A DNA stretch of 64,000 nt, from contig VSNM01000012.1 in the NCBI GenBank assembly GCA_009774245.1, forward strand, positions 1 through 64,000, in the 5' to 3' direction. This document shows positions 35,787-42,938 of this stretch, one piece after another. The notes under the pieces are model-generated. The model had not been told where the DNA came from. It did not search any database and worked only from the letters and a program-made list of their open reading frames with translations. The position numbers were made by a program, and so were the translations under genes. Every line of letters starts with the position of its first letter. Position 1 is the stretch's first letter. The stretch is from Lachnospiraceae bacterium (GTDB lineage: Bacteria > Bacillota > Clostridia > Lachnospirales > Lachnospiraceae).

Positions 35787-36412
35787 ATACAATAAAAAAG
35801 GACTTTGTGACAAATCCGCTCATCAACAACATCTTCCTGCTGCGGGTGGATGCGGTCTACGATCTGGCGTGCACCAAGGTGAGCGGTATCGTACAGGAGA
35901 AGGAGTACGAGAATATCGTGGAGGGCGGCGTGAACGATTACGTGCAGTTGCGCGAGAAACCGGCCTCAAAGCCCAATATCCTGCAGGTCGAGCGGTACAT
36001 CGGGGAGAAATACCTCGATCCGCTCCCTGTGGGAAAACGGTGTGAGATACCGCTCGTGCTCTATGTGGACCGTCATCTGGATCAGTTTGTCGGTGCGCCG
36101 ATGACGTTCACCTTCTCCGGATGCACGGTGCTGAGCAAGAAGTACGGCGACCTGGACGCGGAGCACAGCGGACTGATGACCGAGACGATACAGATTGCGT
36201 ACCAGCAGGTTACCGTCGTGAAGAAGGAAAATGAGATAATCGTGCCGTTGTGGGGATTTGACAGGTCCGGGAAGAAATATCAGGGGATAGGACAGCGTCA
36301 CGCAGCGTACGACAAGAACGAGATCCGGAAGAAGCGCATGGAAGAGATGAGCAGGAAGTGGCCCGAGAGGCGCAGTGCCAAAACCGACAGGCAGACAAAG
36401 AGAGGTGGATGA
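35783..36412 (+). CDS. Second tube/tube-initiator-like protein
   Basis: 209 residues from TTG 35783, chosen because AAGGAG lies 6 nt upstream and it overlaps the previous stop by TTGA; a longer frame from ATG 35705 is only overlap with the small gene. The body (NPLINNIFLLRVDAVYDLACTKVSG, VLYVDRHLDQFVGAPMTFTFSGCTV) resembles tail tube-like proteins of eCIS, and the end is charged and helical (RKKRMEEMSRKWPERR). It may be the tube initiator on the baseplate hub or a second tube type. Confidence 0.7.
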   Translation: MNTIKKDFVTNPLINNIFLLRVDAVYDLACTKVSGIVQEKEYENIVEGGVNDYVQLREKPASKPNILQVERYIGEKYLDPLPVGKRCEIPLVLYVDRHLDQFVGAPMTFTFSGCTVLSKKYGDLDAEHSGLMTETIQIAYQQVTVVKKENEIIVPLWGFDRSGKKYQGIGQRHAAYDKNEIRKKRMEEMSRKWPERRSAKTDRQTKRGG

Positions 36413-36416
36413 ACGG

Positions 36417-39134
36417 ATGCTGATCTTGAAAAATCCCCTTACCCTGCAGAGTATTTCCGCGTTCGGGATTTATTCTGACAGTCTGGGACAGAAGATCTGC
36501 GGGAATTATCAGACATTTGGGGCGGCGGTGACAGGGGAGGACTTGATTCACATGACAATGCAGGAGCCGGATGTCTATGTGGCAGTCGAAAATAACGGTC
36601 CGTTTCTGGTGGACAACCGGGTACATGTGGACAATCAGGTTCGGGTGGAGCTCGTAAACCGCTTGGTGAACAGGCTTATGCTGTATCCGTCCCCGCAGTT
36701 TACGTATCAGGATGAGGTGTTTGTCACGACAGTCCTGCACAAACTGGGCGTAGCGGACGTCAATGCGTTTATGCAGCAGGTGAGACTCCACAAGGAGACC
36801 AACGAGCTGGCTGTATCGCTGATCAACAAGTATTTTGACGAAGGCAGGGAGTTTGCCCATACAGTCAGTGAGCTGCTGGAGCATTATTTTGATAACGACA
36901 GTCAGGAAGTGGATATCATAAAAAATGAATACCGGTCGGACCGCTGTCTGCACAATGATATTTTCAGGAGGCTGATGACGGCGGAGTGCAGCAATGCGGT
37001 GTACAGCTACCAGAATCCTGTTCAGGTCAGGGAGCGTCTTGCGGGAAGCTTCCACGAGATCGAGTGGATGCGGCAGGCGGACAGGATACAGCTGTCGCAG
37101 CTTCGGGCGAATATCCTATGGCAGACGAATCCTGCTGTCCTTTGCGAATATTACGGTTATGAGACAAGGCCGCTTGCGGTCAGCGAGCTGACGAGGCAGA
37201 AGGTCATTGACCGCATGAGCGCGGTGATTCTCGAGAACATTGTCAGCGTGGCGGGCTATGCGCTGCAGTATGCGTATGGCAGCACGAGCGTGTGGAAGGA
37301 TTACAGCAGGATTTTGTACCAGAGCGCGGAGAGTGCGCTGGAGCGCTTTTATTATTTTCAGGAAAACGGTGGAGTCGAGGCTGACCGTCTGAGTGCGTAC
37401 ACAGTCCGCATGAATGAGCTGACGCGGGATGAGCTGCATCTGGCGCAGTTGTTGGAGTTTGCAACGCATCCCGATGTCCCGCCGGAGGGGGACGCGCTGT
37501 ACGAGGGTATGCAGCAGAGTATTGTGCTGACCATATTGGAGAACCAGAATCTTCAGAACCAGCTCACGCGCAGGCTGCAGATGATACAGCAGGCGAAGGT
37601 GTGGGAACCACAGGAGCGGTATTATCAGGAGCGCTTTTATCAGGAGGAGCGGGATCAGTATATCGAAGAGCGGAAGCGGTTTGAGACGGTTTACCGGATT
37701 CTGGGGCAGAAAAAGAGCGAGACGTTCTTCTCCGCGGTCATGCGGGAGCATGGTCCGGATGAATGGGTGGACAGTCCGGAGACGGACAGGGCGCTGGCAC
37801 TTCTGGCAGAAATTGATGAGGAAAATGCACGCAGGGAACACGCGGCAGACTTCAAAATGGCACGCACCGAACAGATCAGAAGTGTGAGAGATGAGATCGG
37901 AAACGATCATGACGCCGGGCAGCGCACCGCACGCGGGCAGGAGACAGGGAGCGGGCAGGTGGTCTATGCGCTCATACGCAGGTACGCGGAGCAGGAGACA
38001 GATTCTAATGTACCGCTCATGGAAAATATAGAGCTGTTGGAGCAGATCAATCAACACAATCTGTACATGAAACAGCTCCTTGACAGCAGGGAGCCCGGAA
38101 AGGGTGCGCCAAGGCGCGTTGTCGTGGACAGGGCGCAGGCGCGGGAGGCGGCACTCAGGGCGCTCGAGCATCCGGAGCAGGTGCTGCGGGAAATCTATGA
38201 AACCACAGTGGACGAAAGGCGTTTGGCAGGCGGGATGGCGGGGCAGATGCCGGATGAGATCAGGAGGATTCTCAGTGTGACGGATGAGCGCACGAGAAGC
38301 TATTATGAGAGGCTGATGGGATACCGTAGTGATGACGTGCCTGACACGGCGTCAGAAAGCAGTGGGAGAGACGCGAATGGAGCAGCCGTGTCCGGACAAA
38401 GTGGTCAGGGCGCGGTGGAGAATGTGCTTCTGGAGACGGTCAGGACGGTGTTCGACACGACGGACCGCGGCACACAGATATTGCATCAGCAGGGCGGTGC
38501 GGGATATCAGGGGGCGGATGTGCAGCATCTGCGGGAAGCTCCGGGGACGGGAGCTTCGGTTCTGACGCAGGAGGAGCGGACGCGGCGCGAGGATATGCGG
38601 GAGAAGGTGTACACACTTCTGCGATGGATAGACCACAGGGAGCATGTGTACCGGACAGACACGACGGTACGGACGCAGGAGCTTGAGGAGCAGCTGCAGA
38701 GCGAGGAGGTGCATCGCCAGATTGCCGATATTCAGCACAGAAAGGATATTATCGACATAAAAGAGATCGTTAGGCTGGAACATCGGGGCACAGTATGGCA
38801 GCAGGGGACAGTCGTCTCACAGAGCACGGAAGCGAATGTGCGGATGGTGCATCGGACGCGGGAGCAGACGAATCAGGAAGGCGTGGATGAGGTGCTGAAA
38901 ACCATTGAAAACAGCAGGTTCTCCAGGCAGAGTATTGAGGAGCAGAATGAGGAGACGCAGCTGACGCAGCGGCAGATCAGGGAGCTTCGCAATGAGCTGA
39001 TCACGCAGAGCCGGGAACAGGTAACGAACATCATGGAGCAGAATATGAAAACATATGTCCATGAGCTCTCTGACAGGGTGTATCTGGAGCTTGAGCGGAG
39101 GCTGAAAAACGAACAGCGCCGAAGGGGGTATTAA
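36417..39134 (+). CDS. Large helical protein, candidate tape measure or baseplate-linked scaffold
   Basis: 905 residues. ATG 36417 (AGAGGTGG 9 nt upstream) is preferred over ATG 36375. No TM helix or signal. The N-terminal 330 residues form a helical domain unlike anything I recognise; the rest is Gln/Glu/Arg-rich and mostly coiled coil, with runs such as RYYQERFYQEERDQYIEERK and a final stretch RQIRELRNELITQSREQ. Position between tube-like and Afp7-like genes is not that of Afp14, yet no other protein in the operon is long enough for a tape measure. With the usual helical rise, this length would suit a tail of order 100 nm (inference). Confidence 0.65.
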   Translation: MLILKNPLTLQSISAFGIYSDSLGQKICGNYQTFGAAVTGEDLIHMTMQEPDVYVAVENNGPFLVDNRVHVDNQVRVELVNRLVNRLMLYPSPQFTYQDEVFVTTVLHKLGVADVNAFMQQVRLHKETNELAVSLINKYFDEGREFAHTVSELLEHYFDNDSQEVDIIKNEYRSDRCLHNDIFRRLMTAECSNAVYSYQNPVQVRERLAGSFHEIEWMRQADRIQLSQLRANILWQTNPAVLCEYYGYETRPLAVSELTRQKVIDRMSAVILENIVSVAGYALQYAYGSTSVWKDYSRILYQSAESALERFYYFQENGGVEADRLSAYTVRMNELTRDELHLAQLLEFATHPDVPPEGDALYEGMQQSIVLTILENQNLQNQLTRRLQMIQQAKVWEPQERYYQERFYQEERDQYIEERKRFETVYRILGQKKSETFFSAVMREHGPDEWVDSPETDRALALLAEIDEENARREHAADFKMARTEQIRSVRDEIGNDHDAGQRTARGQETGSGQVVYALIRRYAEQETDSNVPLMENIELLEQINQHNLYMKQLLDSREPGKGAPRRVVVDRAQAREAALRALEHPEQVLREIYETTVDERRLAGGMAGQMPDEIRRILSVTDERTRSYYERLMGYRSDDVPDTASESSGRDANGAAVSGQSGQGAVENVLLETVRTVFDTTDRGTQILHQQGGAGYQGADVQHLREAPGTGASVLTQEERTRREDMREKVYTLLRWIDHREHVYRTDTTVRTQELEEQLQSEEVHRQIADIQHRKDIIDIKEIVRLEHRGTVWQQGTVVSQSTEANVRMVHRTREQTNQEGVDEVLKTIENSRFSRQSIEEQNEETQLTQRQIRELRNELITQSREQVTNIMEQNMKTYVHELSDRVYLELERRLKNEQRRRGY

Positions 39135-39137
39135 CAG

Positions 39138-39638
39138 TTGGAGACGGCATATATAGAGGTGTATGACTGCAGGAATTTTGACAATGCGCCGCTGTCTGCT
39201 GCCACGACAAAGAGTGTGCTCTCAGGCGGCCGGGCGGCCTCGGCAGGCAGTGAAGTCACGACGCTGAAGGTGCAGTTTAACCCATCTTCCCTGCGCTTTG
39301 CGTCCGGTGAGGCGAATGCCGGCCGGGAAAAGGCGGATATCACCTGCGGTAAGGATGGACAGACGCGCACGGTGCCGGCGGAAAATATCAGTTCTGTGGT
39401 GCGTGTGTCAGTGAAGCTGATCTTTGACAGGACAATCTATGTGGACTGCAGCGTACAGCCGGAGGTGGAGCGGTTTATCGCCATCGTCCGGAATCCGTAT
39501 GTGCGCCAGGTGGCTTTTTACTGGGGAACTATGTGCTACAAGGGCGTGGTCAGGAGCGTGGACGCGGAGTACGTCCTGTTTGATCAGGAGGGAACGCCGA
39601 TGCGCGCGACAGTTGATTTTACGATAGATGTCACATGA
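39138..39638 (+). CDS. CIS tube/Afp7-like protein, copy 1
   Basis: 166 residues from TTG 39138. LKVQFNPSSLRF and the end FDQEGTPMRATVDFTIDV match the CIS-tube family (Afp7 N-terminal half, LysM-type baseplate hub adaptor) with no LysM domain. It is a paralogue of the next gene product: both have a VQ(F/Y)NP box, the same spacing to YDMFD/YVLFD and the same C-terminal pattern. It probably links the tube to the gpD/gpV hub. Confidence 0.8.
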   Translation: METAYIEVYDCRNFDNAPLSAATTKSVLSGGRAASAGSEVTTLKVQFNPSSLRFASGEANAGREKADITCGKDGQTRTVPAENISSVVRVSVKLIFDRTIYVDCSVQPEVERFIAIVRNPYVRQVAFYWGTMCYKGVVRSVDAEYVLFDQEGTPMRATVDFTIDVT

Positions 39639-39651
39639 CGAGGAGAACGAC

Positions 39652-40311
39652 ATGATACAGAAAGCGATACTCCGGATAGACAACAGCAAAGGTGTAAAGA
39701 AGGGCGGTTCGTCAGGTAACCGGTTTCAGAGACAGGACAGCGTGCTCACCGCAGCCGCGGATCAATTGCGGCAGGGCGCGCCGGACGCTGCATCCAGAGC
39801 GCAGGGCACAGACACAGTGCCAGGCAAAGCCTCCGCCAGTAGCGGCCGTATCAGCGACGGTGTGATCGCCGTGCAGTACAATCCGGCCAGTATCCGGTAT
39901 CATGCGAGCACATCAGAGCAGAAGACGGCGGAGCCGGATGTGGGGACCAGCACGGAGATGGTCACGACGATCACCGGAAAGAGTACTGTGGATATGTCCT
40001 TTCAACTGGTATTTCACAGTGCGGGCGAGACGGATGAGTCCGTGCGGGAGCAGATGGAGCTGGTGATGAATATGCTCTATGACAGCCCGACGAAGAAGGT
40101 AAGCTTTGCGTGGGGAAAAATCGAGATGGAGGGAAAGCTCGTCGGCTTCTCGGGAGAGTACGATATGTTTGACGCCATGGGGAGACCGGTCAGCGGGCAT
40201 ATGCAGCTCACGCTCCGGATGGAGACGACGGTGAAACAGGTCGAGAGGACGCTCAACAGGCTGGACGAGGAACACAAGAATAAGCTCGCGGAGCATGACA
40301 TTAAAGGGTAG
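39652..40311 (+). CDS. CIS tube/Afp7-like protein, copy 2
   Basis: 219 residues from ATG 39652 (GAGGAGAACGAC upstream; the ATG 24 bases earlier overlaps the previous gene). A Gly/Ser/Ala-rich insert of about 50 residues separates the first strand (IQKAILRIDNSKG) from IAVQYNPASIRY. The rest (VSFAWGKIEMEGKLVGFSGEYDMFDAMGRPVSGHMQLTLRM) follows the CIS-tube family. The end is helical and charged. Probable baseplate hub adaptor together with copy 1. Confidence 0.82.
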   Translation: MIQKAILRIDNSKGVKKGGSSGNRFQRQDSVLTAAADQLRQGAPDAASRAQGTDTVPGKASASSGRISDGVIAVQYNPASIRYHASTSEQKTAEPDVGTSTEMVTTITGKSTVDMSFQLVFHSAGETDESVREQMELVMNMLYDSPTKKVSFAWGKIEMEGKLVGFSGEYDMFDAMGRPVSGHMQLTLRMETTVKQVERTLNRLDEEHKNKLAEHDIKG

Positions 40312-40319
40312 ATACTGGC

Positions 40320-41462
40320 ATGAGAAAAGAGTACAAGGAATTAAAGAAAAAATATTGCGCGTTTGTGTATCCGATGGTCACATTGCAGGTGGGGGACAAA
40401 AGCTTTGCGGACAACAAGAATAATCTGGTGCTGAGCGACGTCTCTGTGGAGCTGAGCTGTGGGCTTGAGGCGTCTGCGGCAAGCTTTTCGATCTATGGAG
40501 TGTATGATGTAGAAGAAGGACAATATACCTTCTCAAAATTCCGGGAATTTGTCCAGCTCGGGAGCGCTGTGACGATCTCGATGGGCTACGGCGGCGTGAT
40601 GGAGGAGGTCTTTGTGGGCTTTGTCGCACAGACGCGGTTTGTCAGGAGCGGCAGCGACATTCATCATGTGGAGGTCACCGCGATGGACGCCAAGGGGCTG
40701 ATGATGGCAAACAGCTACGCCCGGCAGATGACGGCCTCCAATTACAGCGATGCCGTGAAGGAGATCTTCCGCAAGCCGATGTATCAGAAGATGAATGCGG
40801 ACGGAATCTGGCGGTCGGTCCATGTGGATGACACGCCCGACAGGACGAGCGGACAGAATCATCAGGTGACCTCCTACACGGTGGAGATGGTGTCAGAGAG
40901 CGATTATGAGTTTATCGTGAAGGCGGCGAAGCGGTTTCACTTTGAATTTTACGTGGACACGGGGGAGATCTATTTCCGCAGGGCAAAGCAGACCGCGGAG
41001 GAATGCCTTCTGGAGCTTGGTATGGACAAGGGCATCCGCAGTTATGACATCACATATGATATCACCGGCCTGGTCAAAAGCGTCGAGGTGCGCGGCATGG
41101 ACACGGCAAAGGCCGAGCTGGTATCGGCTGTGCAGAAGGCGTCCAACAAGATCTCGACGGGAAACAAGGCGAAGGCGCTGATTGGTCAGGCGGAGAAGGT
41201 AGTGATCGACGCCAACGCCATAGCGAAGGAGCAGGCGCAGTACAGGGCGCAGGCGATGATGGAGGAGATCTCGTACCGGTTTGGCTCGCTCGAGTGTACC
41301 TGCATGGGGATACCGGAGCTAAAGCCCGGACATTTCATCAGGATGACAGGGCTCGGAGGACCTTGTGACAATCGGTTTTATGTCACGCAGGCGCGGCATG
41401 ATTTGTCGGATGAGGGCGGCTATCTGACACACATCACCGCAGTGGCGGCGACGCTGGCATAA
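40320..41462 (+). CDS. gpD-like baseplate hub protein
   Basis: 380 residues. Resembles phage late control D / T4 gp27 family, the hub part of VgrG (Afp8 first half): VTLQVGDKSFADNKNNLVLSD, ISMGYGGVMEEVFVGFVAQ, EVTAMDAKGLMMAN, FIVKAAKRFHFEFYVDTGEIYFRR. It forms the trimeric hub under the tube. The spike half is encoded separately by the next gene, as in P2-like phages, not fused as in Afp8 or VgrG. Confidence 0.9.
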   Translation: MRKEYKELKKKYCAFVYPMVTLQVGDKSFADNKNNLVLSDVSVELSCGLEASAASFSIYGVYDVEEGQYTFSKFREFVQLGSAVTISMGYGGVMEEVFVGFVAQTRFVRSGSDIHHVEVTAMDAKGLMMANSYARQMTASNYSDAVKEIFRKPMYQKMNADGIWRSVHVDDTPDRTSGQNHQVTSYTVEMVSESDYEFIVKAAKRFHFEFYVDTGEIYFRRAKQTAEECLLELGMDKGIRSYDITYDITGLVKSVEVRGMDTAKAELVSAVQKASNKISTGNKAKALIGQAEKVVIDANAIAKEQAQYRAQAMMEEISYRFGSLECTCMGIPELKPGHFIRMTGLGGPCDNRFYVTQARHDLSDEGGYLTHITAVAATLA

Positions 41463-41487
41463 AATATACAGATAGGGGAGAACACAC

Positions 41488-42300
41488 ATGGCGCTTTTTG
41501 ATATCATCGATTCGGTCACGGAAAAGCAGGTCACAAAGACGGAATTTGGCGATGAGAGAATCTATGGCACGGTCGTCGGGATTGTGGCGGAGAATTATAC
41601 ACAGGAGATGCCCGGCCGGCTGTGCGTCACGGTTCCGGTGAGGGATACAGACGCGAACCAGCTCAAGTGGGCCAAGATGGTCATGCCATACATAGGAGGC
41701 GGCTGGGGGAGCTATTTTTTGCCGGAAAAGGGCGATCAGGTGCTCCTGATCTTTGAGGACGGCAGCATCGAGAAGCCGTATGTGATAGGCTGTATCCCGC
41801 GGGACAAGGACAAATTCCTGCGAAAGTCGGCAAATGAGCACAATCAGATCAAGCAGCTTCAGACGAGAAACGGCAGCAGGATCACGTTCTGGGATGATGA
41901 GAATGAGGACGGCGCGAAGGACAAGATCACGATCGCGACGGCGCAGGACGAGCACCATATCGATATTGACAATGAGCTGGACAAGATCAGCATCTATGAT
42001 AAGGAAAAGAAATGTCTCGTGGAGATGAGCACAGATCAGGGCGTCATCAGGATTCACGCGGAGCAGAAGCTCGAGCTGACGGTCGGGGACACGATCAAGG
42101 TCGTGATGAATGGCGACAGCGGAAAGATCAAGGTCGAGACGGACGATCTGTCTGTTCACGCGTCGAAGAAGGTCAAGCTGGAGGCTGACGGGAACATCAA
42201 GATCTCGGGAAGACAGGTGAGCACGGAGGCAACGTCGATGCTCAAGAGTGAGAGCAGCGGGATGCTGTCGCTTGCGGGGAAACCGATCAAGCTGGGATAA
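41488..42300 (+). CDS. gpV/VgrG-like spike protein
   Basis: 270 residues, ATG 41488 behind GGGGAG. OB-fold part (GTVVGIVAENYTQEMPGRLCVTVP; KGDQVLLIFEDGSIEKPYVIG) typical of phage baseplate assembly protein V/VgrG gp5-like domain, followed by a beta-helix with repeated strands (IRIHAEQKLELTVGDTIKV, GDSGKIKVETDDLSVHAS, KVKLEADGNIKISG). It is the membrane-piercing spike that would carry the DUF4280 tip. No lysozyme or effector domain is attached. Confidence 0.92.
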   Translation: MALFDIIDSVTEKQVTKTEFGDERIYGTVVGIVAENYTQEMPGRLCVTVPVRDTDANQLKWAKMVMPYIGGGWGSYFLPEKGDQVLLIFEDGSIEKPYVIGCIPRDKDKFLRKSANEHNQIKQLQTRNGSRITFWDDENEDGAKDKITIATAQDEHHIDIDNELDKISIYDKEKKCLVEMSTDQGVIRIHAEQKLELTVGDTIKVVMNGDSGKIKVETDDLSVHASKKVKLEADGNIKISGRQVSTEATSMLKSESSGMLSLAGKPIKLG

Positions 42301-42314
42301 GAGGGGGAGATACA

Positions 42315-42722
42315 GTGGATATGACAAGAGGCGACAAGTCCTATCTGGGGAGCGGATTGAAATTTCCGCTGCAGGTAAACAGGGCGACAGGGCGCGCGGT
42401 GATGTCGCACGCCGAGCAGAGCGTGAAGGAGTCCGTGTATATCATTCTGATGACGCAGAAGGGGGAACGCTTCGCGCGCAGGGATTTTGGCAGCAGGCTG
42501 TTGTCCTACACATTCATGGACACGTCGGTCACGCGGATCAATATGATGGCGCGCGAGCTTGAGCGGACGATTCTGGAGCAGGAGCCACGGATTGCCGATG
42601 TTGATGTGGAGGTGGAGCCCAGGCTGGATAAGGGCTGTCTGATCGTCAATATCAATTATACGATCGCGGCAGACCACACCAGAGGCAGTCTGGTCTTTCC
42701 TTTTTATCTAAGGAACTGTTAA
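42315..42722 (+). CDS. gp25-like baseplate wedge protein, 3' end altered by a MITE
   Basis: 135 residues from GTG 42315 behind GAGGGGGAG. Resembles GPW/gp25 (Afp9): GLKFPLQVNRATGRAVMSHAEQSVKESVYIILMTQKGER, RDFGSRLL, and the strand VNINYTIA. gp25-type proteins join sheath to baseplate and start sheath assembly. The last codons AGG AAC TGT TAA come from the inserted element: codon 132 (CTA) is the last native one, so the product ends YLRNC. Without the element the frame runs on as LNVEADDEMQQL and stops at 42902-42904. Confidence 0.92.
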   Translation: MDMTRGDKSYLGSGLKFPLQVNRATGRAVMSHAEQSVKESVYIILMTQKGERFARRDFGSRLLSYTFMDTSVTRINMMARELERTILEQEPRIADVDVEVEPRLDKGCLIVNINYTIAADHTRGSLVFPFYLRNC

Positions 42723-42868
42723 TAAATTACTCATGACAATGACTTGCCTAAATGCTCATCTGCGGCATCAGAAAATCTTGACATAGCCCGCTATGCCTGC
42801 GATTTTCTTCTTTGCAGCTGAACATTTATGCGGCGCCCTTGTCACAAGTAATTTCTGAACAGTTCCTA
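42709..42868. mobile_element. MITE-like element, family B, inside the CIS operon
   Basis: Terminal inverted repeats AGGAACTGTT...AACAGTTCC, about 30 nt with a few mismatches, bounded by TA at 42709-42710 and 42867-42868. No coding capacity. Its centre contains the palindromic core ACATAGCCCGCTATGC (42781-42796), also found in the family A element at 21502-21665. It supplies the stop codon of the gp25-like gene and widens the gap to the next gene. Confidence 0.85.
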
Positions 42869-42938
42869 AACGTGGAGGCGGATGATGAGATGCAGCAGCT
42901 ATGATCGGCGCCGCAACAGGAAGTTGGGGGGATGAGTG

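Noticed and set aside
35662..36045. 127-codon plus-strand frame
   Set aside because: Overlaps the small DUF6760-like gene and the second tube gene in another frame; the other two show family motifs.
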